A stretch of DNA of 64,000 nt from an uncultured Clostridia bacterium (GCA_944372575.1 CALVZS010000006.1:1-64000), one strand, 5' to 3'; numbered from the stretch's first letter, positions 27,216 through 36,362 are shown. Notes: generated by a model not told the origin, from the letters alone. Numbers and translations: made by a program.

Positions 27216-28045
27216 CGGGGTTCGTCAACGTGTTCAAGCCGGAGGGGATCGGCTCCACCAAGGCGGTGGGGCGGGTGAAGTACCTCACCAAGACCCCCTG
27301 CGGACACATGGGGACGCTCGATCCGCTCGCCTGCGGGGTGCTGCCCGTGGGCGTGGGGAATGCGGCGCGCCTGTTCGATTACTTTTTGCAGAAGGAAAAG
27401 CGCTACTCTGCCCGCTTCGTGTTCGGGGCGACCACGGAGACCCTCGACCGGGAGGGCGAGGTCGTGCGCGGCGGGCGCATCCCGACTGCGGCGGAGATCG
27501 GTGCGGCGCTTCCCGCCTTTGTGGGCGAGGTCTCGCAGACGCCCCCCCGGTACAGCGCCGTATCGGTGGGCGGCAGAAGGGGATATGACCTCGCGCGCGG
27601 CGGGCAGGACTTCGAGCCTGCCGCCAGGAAGGTGAAGATCTCCTCCTTTACGCTGACCGGGCAGACGGCGCCCGACGAATTTGCCTTTGAGATCTGCTGC
27701 GGCGGGGGAACGTATATCCGCTCCCTCGCGCGCGACCTTGCCGCCGCACTCGGCACGCAGGGATACATGAGCTATCTGTGCCGCACGGCGAGCGGGCCGT
27801 TCACGGCGGAGAATGCCGTGCCGCTGGATGCGCTGACGGAGGAGAACATTGCACGCGTTCTCATCCCCACGCAGAGCGTGCTGCCCTTCCCCGTGCTGGA
27901 GGGGGCGGATGCGCGCATCTTTCACGGCGTGGGCGTCGGGGTGCCGGCGGCGGACGGGCGGTACAAACTCTTCCGCGACGGGGAATTTTACGGCATTGCG
28001 CGCGTGGAGAACGGCATCGCACGCGCGGAGAAAAAGCTATGCTGA
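27212..28045 (+). CDS. truB: tRNA pseudouridine(55) synthase TruB
   Basis: A 277-residue TruB. The catalytic Asp is in GTLDPLACGVLPVGVG, with KRYSARFVFGATTETLDREG, TPPRYSAVSVGG and GGGTYIRSLARDL following. It makes pseudouridine 55 in the T-loop of tRNAs. It lacks a clear C-terminal PUA domain beyond a short tail. ATG 27212 overlaps nrnA by four bases, and its end overlaps ribF by seven. Confidence 0.95.
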   Translation: MTGFVNVFKPEGIGSTKAVGRVKYLTKTPCGHMGTLDPLACGVLPVGVGNAARLFDYFLQKEKRYSARFVFGATTETLDREGEVVRGGRIPTAAEIGAALPAFVGEVSQTPPRYSAVSVGGRRGYDLARGGQDFEPAARKVKISSFTLTGQTAPDEFAFEICCGGGTYIRSLARDLAAALGTQGYMSYLCRTASGPFTAENAVPLDALTEENIARVLIPTQSVLPFPVLEGADARIFHGVGVGVPAADGRYKLFRDGEFYGIARVENGIARAEKKLC

Positions 28046-28902
28046 TCGTATCTGAGACACATGCGTTCGATGCGCCCTGCGCCCTGCTTCTGGGCGGGTT
28101 CGATGGGCTGCACCGCGGACACGGCGCCTTGCTCGATCGTGCAAGGGAGACGGGGCTGCCCGTGGGGATCACGTCCATTCTGGGCGGCAAGGCGGGCGGG
28201 GAGCTGTTCACGCGCGCCGAGCGGCGCTGCCTGTTCGAGAGGGCGGGCGCTGCGTTCTGCATGGAGTTCGACTTTGATGAACGCTTCCGGGACACTTCTC
28301 CCGAGGAGTTTTTGCGGAACCTGTTTGCACGGCTGCCGGTGCGCGCCCTCTTTTGCGGCGAGGATTTTCGCTTCGGCAGGGGGGCTGCGGGAACGCCGGC
28401 GCTTGCGAAGGCGCTTGCGCCCTGCCCCGTCACGGTGCTTCCGCTCGCAGAGGCGGGCGGGGAAAAGATCGCCACCTCCCGCATCAAGCGCATGGTCGCG
28501 GACGGGGACATGCCAAGGGCGAACGCGCTGCTGCTCTCGCCCTATTTTCTTGCGGGACAGGTGGAACACGGCCGCCATGTCGGGGGGCCTGTGCTGGGCT
28601 TCCCCACGGTGAACCTTTCCCTTCCTCCCGAAAAGATTCTGCCCGCAGAGGGCGTGTACGCGGGGCGCGTACAGACGGACGCGGGGGAGTATCCCGCCGT
28701 CATCAACATCGGCGCCCGTCCCACTTTCGGCGTGGCGGAAAAAAAGGCGGAGGCGTATCTGGACGGCTTTTCGGGCGATCTGTACGGCACGCAGGTGCGC
28801 GTGCTGCCCGCGCGCTTTCTGCGCCCCGTCATGAAGTTTGAAAACGTTGCCGCGCTGCGTGCGCAGCTGGAACGGGATAAGGAGGCGCTCAATGTGCCAT
28901 AA
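28039..28902 (+). CDS. ribF: Bifunctional riboflavin kinase/FAD synthetase
   Basis: A 287-residue two-domain enzyme. The N-terminal nucleotidyltransferase has GGFDGLHRGH and RIKRMVADGDM. The C-terminal flavokinase has GHRHVGG-like and LGFPTVNLSLP segments, then NIGARPTFG. It makes FMN and FAD from riboflavin. It is slightly shorter than the usual ~310 residues. ATG 28039 overlaps the truB stop. The gene completes the conserved truB-ribF pair. Confidence 0.93.
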   Translation: MLIVSETHAFDAPCALLLGGFDGLHRGHGALLDRARETGLPVGITSILGGKAGGELFTRAERRCLFERAGAAFCMEFDFDERFRDTSPEEFLRNLFARLPVRALFCGEDFRFGRGAAGTPALAKALAPCPVTVLPLAEAGGEKIATSRIKRMVADGDMPRANALLLSPYFLAGQVEHGRHVGGPVLGFPTVNLSLPPEKILPAEGVYAGRVQTDAGEYPAVINIGARPTFGVAEKKAEAYLDGFSGDLYGTQVRVLPARFLRPVMKFENVAALRAQLERDKEALNVP

Positions 28903-29527
28903 GCAGCTTCCCGAAGGCTTTGTTCTGCATGATACGATCGACCTTCAGGGAAACAGGCGGCAGTTTTGGACTGTCAACCTTTTATCGCTTGCGCTTGCCG
29001 CAGTATTGGCAGTGGCGGGCGTTTTCATCGCGCCGTTCAGCGGATTTTCATCGCGCTTTTCGGACGAGGGATATCTGCTCACACAGGTTCTTCCCGCCTG
29101 CCTCACGGGATTGTTCGGCGCTGTCGTCTATCTCATTGTACATGAGCTGACGCATGGCGCATTCCTGTATGCCTTTACCCGCGTGAGGCCGAAATTCGGT
29201 TTTGTCGGATGGGCGGCGTACTGTGGAAACAGCGCCTACTGCGATAAGCCGCACTACGCCGTTGTGGCGCTTTCGCCCCTTGTCATATGGGGTGCGGTGT
29301 TCGGCATTCTCAACGCGTTCTTTCATGAGGGGATCTGGTTTTGGGCGATCTGGCTTTTGCAGATCATCAATGTCTCGGGGGCATCGGGCGATGTGTTCGT
29401 ATTCTGCAAGCTGCTTCGCTATCCGAAAGGCGTCCTTGTCGGCGATACGGGGCTGAAGATGAGCGTCTATGCTCCTGCACGGGAAGAGACAGCGTTTGGC
29501 GGGATAAAAAAAGGAGATAACATATGA
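28892..29527 (+). CDS. DUF3267 family membrane protein, putative zinc peptidase
   Basis: A 211-residue membrane protein with about four hydrophobic segments. HELTH at residues 84-88 lies inside a membrane helix (VVYLIVHELTHGAF), which is the HExxH zinc motif of DUF3267 zincins. Substrate is unknown. ATG 28892 overlaps the ribF stop by 11 bases, with AAGGAGG upstream. Third-position GC looks lower than in neighbouring genes, which suggests a later arrival in the operon. Its last bases overlap the next start. Confidence 0.8.
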   Translation: MCHKQLPEGFVLHDTIDLQGNRRQFWTVNLLSLALAAVLAVAGVFIAPFSGFSSRFSDEGYLLTQVLPACLTGLFGAVVYLIVHELTHGAFLYAFTRVRPKFGFVGWAAYCGNSAYCDKPHYAVVALSPLVIWGAVFGILNAFFHEGIWFWAIWLLQIINVSGASGDVFVFCKLLRYPKGVLVGDTGLKMSVYAPAREETAFGGIKKGDNI

Positions 29528-30372
29528 TCAAATTCGGGCCGAGCGGCAATTCGCAGAGCTTCTATGCGGCGGGTTATGAGCACACCGAGGAGGCCGCCGC
29601 CTACGTCAAAGAGATGGGGCTGGACTGCTTCGAATATTCCTTCGGGCGCGGCGTGCGCATGAGCGCGGAAAAGGCGCACGCCATCGGCGCGGCGTTTGCA
29701 AAGGAGGGCGTGGAGCTCTCCGTCCATGCGCCCTACTTCATCAATTTTGCCAATCCGGACGACGAGATGGCGGCAAAGTCCTACGGCTATGTTCTGGACA
29801 GCGCAAAGATGGTGCGCGAGATGGGGGGCAGACGCATCGTCTTTCACCCCGCCGCGCAGGGAAAGGATGCGCGCGAGATCGCCGTCGCCCGCGCCGAGGA
29901 CAGGCTGAAAGTCCTGCGCGACTATATCTATCTCAACGGATTGCAGGATCTCATGTTCTGCCCCGAGACGATGGGCAAACTCGCCCAGATCGGGACGGTG
30001 GAGGAGATCGCCCGCTTCTGCCTTGTGGACGAGGTGTTCACCCCCTGCGTGGACTTCGGACACGTCAACGCGCGCGAACAGGGGAGCCTCAAGACGGAGG
30101 CGGACTACCGCCGCCTGCTTGAATATCTCCTCGAGAAGCTGGGCTATGCGCGCATGAAGCACTTCCACGTGCATTTCTCCAAGATCATGTACGGGGCGAA
30201 GGGGGAGATCAAGCACCTCACCTTTGCGGACGAGGTGTACGGCCCCGAGTTCGAGCCGCTCGCACGGGTGCTGCACGAACTCAGACTGGAGCCGTACATC
30301 GTCAGCGAATCGGACGGCACGCAGGCGGAGGACGCCCTCGCCATGAAGCGCATCTACGAGGCGGTTGCGTAA
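29524..30372 (+). CDS. Endonuclease IV-like TIM-barrel protein
   Basis: A 282-residue AP endonuclease 2 superfamily TIM barrel. The start IKFGPSGNSQSF resembles the archaeal-type endonuclease IV relatives rather than E. coli Nfo. Possible zinc ligands are in SVHAPYFINFAN, IVFHPAAQ, CPETMGK, DFGHVNA, HFHVHFS and a final SESDGT. The role is either abasic-site cleavage or an isomerase-like reaction; the barrel alone does not decide. ATGA overlap with the DUF3267 gene. It is the last gene before a new promoter, with no terminator visible. Confidence 0.75.
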   Translation: MIKFGPSGNSQSFYAAGYEHTEEAAAYVKEMGLDCFEYSFGRGVRMSAEKAHAIGAAFAKEGVELSVHAPYFINFANPDDEMAAKSYGYVLDSAKMVREMGGRRIVFHPAAQGKDAREIAVARAEDRLKVLRDYIYLNGLQDLMFCPETMGKLAQIGTVEEIARFCLVDEVFTPCVDFGHVNAREQGSLKTEADYRRLLEYLLEKLGYARMKHFHVHFSKIMYGAKGEIKHLTFADEVYGPEFEPLARVLHELRLEPYIVSESDGTQAEDALAMKRIYEAVA

Positions 30373-30408
30373 ATTTCGCGCTTCTCCGTGCGGAACGCGT
30401 AAAAAATA

Positions 30409-30437
30409 TTGACTTGAAGGCGGCATTTTGCTATAAT
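30409..30437 (+). promoter_or_regulatory. Promoter giving an apparently leaderless pepP transcript
   Basis: TTGACT (30409-30414), 17 bases, TATAAT (30432-30437). The start codon at 30444 begins seven bases after the -10 element, where transcription would normally begin. Confidence 0.82.
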
Positions 30438-30443
30438 AAAATC

Positions 30444-31499
30444 ATGGAAGCGGAAAAACTGCGGCGCATCGTCGCCGCAAGCGGCGCGGACGCGCTCTTT
30501 CTGGAGCAGGACTTTCTGCGCCGGTACGTGACGGGTTTTTATTCGACGGACGGCTATGTGGTGGCCGATCAGAGCGGCTGCACCTTCTTTGCCGATCCGC
30601 GCTATTTTGAAGCGGCGAGCGCGCAGCTCGCGGGCAGCTTCGTCAGGGTGGAACCGGGCGCGTTCGATGCCGCTGTGGCCCGTCTACAGGGATATAAGAC
30701 GCTGGGCGTTCCCTTCCCCTTCATCAGCCGCGCCGCGTGCGCAAGGCTGGAGGAGCGCGGCTTTGCCCTTGCGGACTGTATGCCCGCCCTCAGGGAGGCG
30801 ATGAAGGTCAAGACGGCGGACGAGCTGGAAAAGATCGCCCGCGCCTGCGACATCGCCGAGGAGGGCCTGCTCGCCACCCTTCCCCGCCTGAAGGAGGGGA
30901 TGACGGAGCGCGAGGCTGCCGCCGTACTCGAATACGAGATGCGGATGCGCGGCGCGGACGGCACGTCGTTTGAGACGATCGTCGCCTTCGGCGCGGGTTC
31001 CAGCGTTCCCCATCACGAGACGGGGGATACCGCGCTTAAACTCGGCGATGTGGTACTCATCGACTACGGCTGTAAGGTGGAGGGGTACTGTTCGGACTGC
31101 ACGCGCACCTTCCTCTTCGGCGACGACGGCAGGCACGAGGACTTCAAGGCGCACTACGCGCTCGTCCTTAAGGCGCACGAGCTGGTCAAGGAGATGCTCG
31201 TCTCCGGCATGACGGGGCGGGAGGCGGACGAGATCGCCCGCGGCTGCTTCCGTGAGGCGGGGCTGGACAAGTATTTCACCCATTCGCTCGGCCACGGCAT
31301 CGGGCTGCAGATCCACGAATATCCGCTGCTCTCCCCGCGCGGCGAGGAGGTGCTCGCCGACGGCATGGTGTTCTCCGACGAGCCGGGGCTGTACTTTGAA
31401 GGAAAGTACGGCATCCGCATCGAGGACAGTGTATGCCTGAAGGACGGGAAGGCGGTGTCCTTCATGCACAAGGTTCCCCGCGAACTCATCATTCTGTAA
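30444..31499 (+). CDS. pepP: Xaa-Pro aminopeptidase (M24B)
   Basis: A 351-residue peptidase. The N-terminal creatinase-like domain (1-125) begins MEAEKLRRIVAASGADALF, which is where homologues begin. The M24 pita-bread domain has two-metal ligands in LIDYGCKVEGYCSDCTRTF, LGHGIGLQIHE, FSDEPGLY and GIRIED. It removes N-terminal residues ahead of proline. There is no ribosome site before ATG 30444, and the -10 box ends six bases away, so the mRNA seems leaderless. It precedes efp, as in many Firmicutes. Confidence 0.94.
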   Translation: MEAEKLRRIVAASGADALFLEQDFLRRYVTGFYSTDGYVVADQSGCTFFADPRYFEAASAQLAGSFVRVEPGAFDAAVARLQGYKTLGVPFPFISRAACARLEERGFALADCMPALREAMKVKTADELEKIARACDIAEEGLLATLPRLKEGMTEREAAAVLEYEMRMRGADGTSFETIVAFGAGSSVPHHETGDTALKLGDVVLIDYGCKVEGYCSDCTRTFLFGDDGRHEDFKAHYALVLKAHELVKEMLVSGMTGREADEIARGCFREAGLDKYFTHSLGHGIGLQIHEYPLLSPRGEEVLADGMVFSDEPGLYFEGKYGIRIEDSVCLKDGKAVSFMHKVPRELIIL

Positions 31500-31530
31500 A
31501 TTATTAGTTACATGACAAGGAGATAGATTT

Positions 31531-32094
31531 ATGGCACAGATCATGGCAGGCGATATCCGCAAGGGTACCACGTTCGAGTACAAGAGCGGCGTGTACACGG
31601 TCACCGAATTCCAGCACGTCAAGCCCGGCAAGGGCGCGGCGTTCGTCAGATGCACGCTGAAGAACGTCGTCACGGGGCAGGTGCTCTCGGATGAGACCTT
31701 CAACCCCACCGCCAAGCTGGAGACGGCGCAGGTGGAGACCAAGAAGATGACCTATTCCTATACGGACGGCGAGTTCTACTACTTCATGGACGACGAGTTC
31801 AACCTCACGCCCCTCAACTATTCGCAGGTGGAGGACGCGCTGCGCTATATCCGCGAGAACGACGTGGTCACGGTGAAGTTCCTCTACGGCAACGCATTCA
31901 GCGTGGAGCCGGAGAACTTTGTGGAGCTCAAGGTCATCGAGGCGGAGCCCGGCGTCAGGGGTAACACCGCAACCAATGTCACCAAGGCGGCCAAGGTGGA
32001 GACGGGCGCGACCTTCCAGGTTCCCATGTTCGTGGAAGAGGGCGATACCATCCGCATCGATACCCGCACGGGCGAGTACATGAGCCGCGTGTAA
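31531..32094 (+). CDS. efp: Elongation factor P
   Basis: A 187-residue EF-P with KOW-like domain I, then the OB domains. The modifiable loop residue is Lys34 in VKPGKGAAF. It relieves stalling at polyproline stretches. ATG 31531 follows AAGGAGA. Its stop overlaps the dtd start by one base. Pairing with pepP (proline peptidase) is widespread. Confidence 0.97.
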   Translation: MAQIMAGDIRKGTTFEYKSGVYTVTEFQHVKPGKGAAFVRCTLKNVVTGQVLSDETFNPTAKLETAQVETKKMTYSYTDGEFYYFMDDEFNLTPLNYSQVEDALRYIRENDVVTVKFLYGNAFSVEPENFVELKVIEAEPGVRGNTATNVTKAAKVETGATFQVPMFVEEGDTIRIDTRTGEYMSRV

Positions 32095-32531
32095 TGAAAT
32101 TTGTCGCACAGCGCGTGAGCAGGGCATCGCTCACGGTGGACGATAAGCCCGTATCCGACATCGGACGCGGGCTTGTCGTCTATTTCGGGGTCAGGGCGGG
32201 GGACGGCGAGGCACAGGCGCAGAAGTGCGCCGAAAAGATCGCCCGTCTGCGCGTGTTCGAAGACGAGGCGGGCAAGATGAATCTGTCCGTCCTCGACGTC
32301 GGGGGCGAGGTGTTGCTCGTCTCGCAGTTCACCCTCTGTGGCGATGCGAGAAAGGGGAACAGGCCCTCCTTTACTGATGCGGAACATCCCGAGCGGGCGG
32401 AGGAACTGTATCGGTTCGCCGCACAGAAACTCACCGAACAGGGCGTTCCGGTCAGGCTGGGCGTGTTCGGCGCGCACATGGTCATTGACCAGGTCAACGA
32501 CGGCCCCGTGACGATCATATATGAGACATAG
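32094..32531 (+). CDS. dtd: D-aminoacyl-tRNA deacylase
   Basis: A 145-residue Dtd: [16 protein letters not shown] start, the catalytic loop SQFTLCGDARKGNRPSF, and FGAHMVIDQVNDGPVTI at the end. It hydrolyses D-amino acids from mischarged tRNA. It overlaps efp by one base, so the two proteins are co-translated. Confidence 0.96.
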   Translation: MKFVAQRVSRASLTVDDKPVSDIGRGLVVYFGVRAGDGEAQAQKCAEKIARLRVFEDEAGKMNLSVLDVGGEVLLVSQFTLCGDARKGNRPSFTDAEHPERAEELYRFAAQKLTEQGVPVRLGVFGAHMVIDQVNDGPVTIIYET

Positions 32532-32708
32532 TTCACACGTCTCTTCAAATTGACGAAAAGAAACGCCGTGAGTGTGAGAGACGCCTGCGGGTACGCCGTA
32601 AAGCGGCTTATCGCCTGTTTTCTCTTGCCGCTGTGTCTGTCCGCAAAAGCTGCGCGGGCGTCAGGGATGCAAGACGAAAATCCGCGTTTGGCGGGAAATA
32701 GAAAGACA

Positions 32709-33560
32709 ATGAAAGTACAATATCTTGGGACGGGGGCGGCGGAAGGCGTCCCCGCGCTGTTCTGCAACTGTGAATACTGCCGCGGTCTGCGCGCGCGTAT
32801 CGCGCGCGGCGAGGGCGGCAGGGAGGTGCGCTCGCGCACGCAGGTGCTCCTGGACGGGGAGGTCTCCATCGATTTCCCGCCCGACGCCTTTTATCACATG
32901 GCGCGCTTCGGCGCCGACCTCTCGGCGATCGGGTATCTGCTCGTCACCCATTCGCACATGGATCACTTCTATGCGCACGATTTCATCCTGCACGGCTACA
33001 AGTATGCGCACAAAATGACCGCGCCGCAGCTCACCGTATTCGGCAATCGGGAGGTGGGCGAGGTCTTTCGCGAGTGTACGCGGCGGGAGATGCGCCCGGA
33101 CGTCGCCTCCGCCGTCCGCTTTCATACGGTAGGGGCGTTTGAGGAGATCGCCTTCGGCGACTGGCGGGCGTATTCCTTCCCCGCGCACCACTCCTCGCGG
33201 GAGCCGCTGCTCTGGATGATCGAGCGGGGGGACAGGCGCGTGCTGCACCTCACCGACACGGGGCGCATTCCGGAGGAGAGCATGGAATTTTTACGCGCGC
33301 TGGGCAGACGCGCCGACCTTGTCACGCTGGACTGCACCTTTTTGTGGGAGGACACCGATCCCTATGCCCGCCACATGAACCTAAAGGAGGCGGCGAATAC
33401 GGTGGAGCGGCTGACCGATGCAGGGGTCTGCGATGAAAGGACGGTCAAGGTCATTACGCACTTCTCGCACAACAGCGCCCCCTCCGCGCAGGCGGTGGCG
33501 CGTGCGGAGCGGGAATACGGCTTTACGGCGGCATACGACGGTATGACGGTGGAAATATAA
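32709..33560 (+). CDS. PhnP-like metallo-beta-lactamase-fold phosphodiesterase
   Basis: A 283-residue hydrolase. It begins LGTGAAEGVPALFCNCEYC, whose Cys set resembles the extra zinc site of PhnP. The metal motif is HSHMDHFYAHD, with later ligands in PAHHSS, LTDTG and ITHFSHN. PhnP-type enzymes cleave cyclic ribose phosphates, but no phn gene is near, so the substrate is open. The frame extends upstream to 32550 but that part lacks homology-like character, so I use ATG 32709. The 177 bases before it show no clear promoter or terminator. Confidence 0.8.
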   Translation: MKVQYLGTGAAEGVPALFCNCEYCRGLRARIARGEGGREVRSRTQVLLDGEVSIDFPPDAFYHMARFGADLSAIGYLLVTHSHMDHFYAHDFILHGYKYAHKMTAPQLTVFGNREVGEVFRECTRREMRPDVASAVRFHTVGAFEEIAFGDWRAYSFPAHHSSREPLLWMIERGDRRVLHLTDTGRIPEESMEFLRALGRRADLVTLDCTFLWEDTDPYARHMNLKEAANTVERLTDAGVCDERTVKVITHFSHNSAPSAQAVARAEREYGFTAAYDGMTVEI

Positions 33561-33564
33561 GGAT

Positions 33565-34410
33565 ATGAGACAAGATGAGATCGCAAAGACGCTCTTTCTG
33601 AGCGATCTGGACGGAACGCTTCTGCGCTCCGATCAGACGCTGAGCGAATATACCTGTTCGGTCATCGGCCGCCTTGCCGGGGCGGGCGTACATTTTTCCT
33701 ACGCGACGGCGCGCAGCATCGATACGGCGGCGCAGGTCACGCGGGGGCTGAACGTCGGGCTGCCCGTCATCGTCCACAACGGCGCCTTCATTCTGGACAG
33801 CGTCACCCGCCGCCCGCTCTGGTCGGCGAAGTTTACGCGGGAGGAGGAGATCGAGGTGTACGGCGCCTTTCTCGACCACGGGCTCTTTCCGCTCACCTAT
33901 GCCGTCATCGACGGAAAGAACCGCTTTTCCTATATCAAGCGGCAGTGTTCGCGGGCGCAGTGGGACTTTGTCCTCTCCCGCCTGTGGAGCGCGGAGGATC
34001 GCCGCGCGCGGGAGATCTTTGCTCCCGATGAGGCATTGGACGGGGACGTGTACTACTTTGCCTGTATCGCGGACGATGAAAAACAGCTCCTGCCCGTCTA
34101 CAGGCGGCTGCGCAGCCGCTTCCGCTGCATCTTCTCGCGCGACATCTACACCGATGCGCCCTGGCTGGAGATCATGCCGCAGGGGGTGAGCAAGGCGTCT
34201 GCCGCGCAAAAACTCATGCCCCTGCTCGGCTGTACCCGCCTCGTCTGTTTCGGCGATGCGGAGAACGACGTCTCCATGTTCGAGAGCGCGGACGAGAAGT
34301 ATGCGGTTGCGAACGCCGTGCCGGAGCTCAAAAAACTTGCGACCGCCGTCATCGGGGAGAACGACGAGGACGCCGTGGCAAAGTGGCTGGAAGAGCACGT
34401 TCTGACTTAA
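33565..34410 (+). CDS. HAD-superfamily hydrolase, Cof type
   Basis: A 281-residue Cof-type phosphatase. Motif I is LSDLDGTLL with the nucleophile Asp, motif II is the Ser/Thr in SYATARS, and motif IV is CFGDAENDVSMFE. The large type IIB cap lies between. Such enzymes dephosphorylate sugar phosphates, FMN or PLP. It starts four bases after the previous stop. A convergent gene and terminator follow. Confidence 0.88.
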   Translation: MRQDEIAKTLFLSDLDGTLLRSDQTLSEYTCSVIGRLAGAGVHFSYATARSIDTAAQVTRGLNVGLPVIVHNGAFILDSVTRRPLWSAKFTREEEIEVYGAFLDHGLFPLTYAVIDGKNRFSYIKRQCSRAQWDFVLSRLWSAEDRRAREIFAPDEALDGDVYYFACIADDEKQLLPVYRRLRSRFRCIFSRDIYTDAPWLEIMPQGVSKASAAQKLMPLLGCTRLVCFGDAENDVSMFESADEKYAVANAVPELKKLATAVIGENDEDAVAKWLEEHVLT

Positions 34411-34415
34411 AGAAA

Positions 34416-34444
34416 GCGCCCTGCGGCAAGCTGCCGCAGGGCGC
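34416..34444 (-). terminator. Terminator between convergent genes
   Basis: A perfect 13-bp stem (34416-34428 with 34432-34444) has an AGC loop. On the minus strand it is followed by TTTCTTT, so it mainly ends the membrane-protein gene at 34464. Confidence 0.75.
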
Positions 34445-34463
34445 AAAATGTCACAAACGTATG

Positions 34464-35276
34464 CTATATTTCTGTTCCGTTTTGTCCATCGCCCGGGGCG
34501 GGCGCGCCGTCTTTTGACGCGTCTTTGTCCTGCCCGCCGGACTTTTTCCTGCGCGGAAGGGGCGTGAAAGCGAACGAACGCATCCGCGCGGGCTTTTTCA
34601 GGAATGCGATGAAGAGGGGGATAAGGGTGACGAGGCTGCCGGTAAGGTGCAGGATCATGTCCTCCATGGTATCGAGAATGGCAGTGCCGCGGCGGCTGGA
34701 GACGAGGTAGGTGCCGTCCGGGAAGCTCTCGAGAATGCCCTCCGCCCAGCCCTGTGTGCTGGAAGATGGGTTGATCGTGTCCACAAGAAATTCAAAGACC
34801 TCCCAGAGGAACCCCACGGAGAGGGAGAAAAAGAGGGTGAATAAAATGACGGTGATCACCTTCTGCTTCCCCAGCGGCTGATTGCTTAAAAGAAGGGAGG
34901 CAAACCCCAGCCCCACGGCAGCAAACAGCACGCCCGAGAGGGAGTGCAGCACCATGTCCCACGCGGGGAACACGTCGTACAGCCGCCAGACGTTGGCGAC
35001 GCAGTTTCCGCAGAACGCGAACACCATGCAGCAGATGACGAGGGGGACGCCCGCGCGGAAACGGAACAGCCATTCGGCGAGGAAGATCGCCGAGATGCTT
35101 GCAATGCCTATAAAGAAGTGCAGCAGGCTGTAGGAAAACGCCGTACGTTCCAATGTTCCCGCCTGATAACGTATGATGCAACGGATGAGACCTGCGCAGT
35201 TGAGCAGGATGAGTACCGTCCAGACGCTCAGAAGAAGTATGGTGCGTTTGGACAGAGCCCGTTTTGTACTGTGCAT
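34464..35276 (-). CDS. YjdF-like (DUF2238) multi-helix membrane protein
   Basis: A 270-residue minus-strand protein with about six membrane helices and a Lys/Asp-rich C-terminal tail. The motifs WDMVLHSLSGVLFAA, GFLWEVFEFLVD and ILDTMEDMILHLTGSL match the YjdF/DUF2238 pattern of conserved Trp, Asp, His and Glu in helices. Function is unknown. The start at 35276 is supported by GGAGGAAAGGAA. It has its own promoter and terminator. Confidence 0.72.
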   Translation of the reverse strand: MHSTKRALSKRTILLLSVWTVLILLNCAGLIRCIIRYQAGTLERTAFSYSLLHFFIGIASISAIFLAEWLFRFRAGVPLVICCMVFAFCGNCVANVWRLYDVFPAWDMVLHSLSGVLFAAVGLGFASLLLSNQPLGKQKVITVILFTLFFSLSVGFLWEVFEFLVDTINPSSSTQGWAEGILESFPDGTYLVSSRRGTAILDTMEDMILHLTGSLVTLIPLFIAFLKKPARMRSFAFTPLPRRKKSGGQDKDASKDGAPAPGDGQNGTEI

Positions 35277-35322
35277 TTCCTTTCCTCCCGCGGCCCTTTC
35301 TGCGGGGGCCGGATGTGTAAAC

Positions 35323-35351
35323 AGGATAGCAGAACAGCGCGAGTTTGTCAA
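35323..35351 (-). promoter_or_regulatory. Promoter of the YjdF-like gene
   Basis: On the minus strand, TTGACA (35351-35346), 17 bases, TATCCT (35328-35323). Confidence 0.75.
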
Positions 35352-35444
35352 GACGTGTGCGCGCCGTACTCCGCAATCTTCCCCGTTTCGGAGGCCCGGA
35401 CGGGGGGAAACGGGCAGAAATGATGCAAAAATTGCGCCAAGCAG

Positions 35445-35473
35445 TTTACATTTTGCAAAAAAAAGTGTACAAT
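35445..35473 (+). promoter_or_regulatory. Promoter of the patatin-aro operon
   Basis: TTTACA (35445-35450), 17 bases, TACAAT (35468-35473), 28 bases upstream of the patatin ATG. Confidence 0.78.
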
Positions 35474-35501
35474 AGACAAAAAACGGCGGGAGGTGCGCAC
35501 C

Positions 35502-36362
35502 ATGGGATGGCTGGCGGGCATCAGAGCATTCTTTGCGCGCAGGCGGCCCGTCATCCTCGGGCTTGCGCTCGGTTCGGGCGGGGCAAAGGGGATGGCGCAC
35601 CTGGGCGCGCTCAGGGCCTTTGAAGAGGCCGGGTTCTCCTTTTCCGCAGTGACCGGCTCCTCCATCGGCTCCATCGTGGGCGCGCTGTACTGTATGGGCT
35701 TTTCCTGGGCGGACATGACGGGCATCGTGGAGAGCATCAACAAAAAGGAATTTTCCAAAAACCTGCGTCCGTTTGCGGATATGGCGCCCTTCGAGCGCTT
35801 TCTCGGCGGGTACCTGGAGGGGAACATTGAGGACTTGCCCCTTCCCTTTGCCGCGTGCGCGACGGACGCCGCCACCAACGAATGCGTTGTGCTGCGCGCG
35901 GGCAGGACGGCCAAAGCGCTCACCGCCTCCGCCGCCATTCCGCCCTTTTTCCGCGGCGTGGAATGGGAGGGCAGAAAGCTCTACGACGGCGCCTTTTCCA
36001 ATGCCATTCCGGCGGACGTATGCAGGGAACTGGGTGCGCAGGTGGTGGTGGGCGTCGACCTCTCGGCATTCTCCAAGGCGGAGGAGGACAAGGGGCGCAT
36101 CGAGCGGCTGCTCGGTTCCGCCATCGGTGCATTCACGCCCGTCAAAACGCTTGCGGACGCCAAGACGCGCGGCTATCATGCCGCGGACGTCATGCTTCGC
36201 CCCAATCTTTACGACTTCCGGGCGACCGATCTCTCCCGCGCCGCGATGGACGCCATGTTTGAGATCGGCTACCGGGAGGCAAAGGAGCGCCTGCCCGAGA
36301 TCCGCGCCGCGATCGCGGCGGCGCGCAGGCGGAAGAGGAAGGGCGGGCGGGAGCGCACATGA
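35502..36362 (+). CDS. Patatin-like phospholipase family protein
   Basis: A 286-residue patatin. It has the oxyanion loop LGSGGAKGMAHLG, the nucleophile elbow GSSIGS and the catalytic Asp in YDGAFSNAIP. The family consists of Ser-Asp dyad lipid acyl hydrolases. A Lys/Arg-rich tail ends the protein. ATG 35502 is chosen for the GGGAGGT site; an in-frame GTG at 35493 is too close. It is the first gene of the aro operon and overlaps the next by four bases. A second patatin lies at 54222. Confidence 0.88.
   Translation: MGWLAGIRAFFARRRPVILGLALGSGGAKGMAHLGALRAFEEAGFSFSAVTGSSIGSIVGALYCMGFSWADMTGIVESINKKEFSKNLRPFADMAPFERFLGGYLEGNIEDLPLPFAACATDAATNECVVLRAGRTAKALTASAAIPPFFRGVEWEGRKLYDGAFSNAIPADVCRELGAQVVVGVDLSAFSKAEEDKGRIERLLGSAIGAFTPVKTLADAKTRGYHAADVMLRPNLYDFRATDLSRAAMDAMFEIGYREAKERLPEIRAAIAAARRRKRKGGRERT

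Noticed and set aside
32550-32708. N-terminal extension of the PhnP-like protein containing a short hydrophobic stretch
   Set aside because: It looks like a signal peptide at first, but PhnP-like proteins are cytosolic and begin at the LGTGAAEG strand, and there is no ribosome site at 32550.
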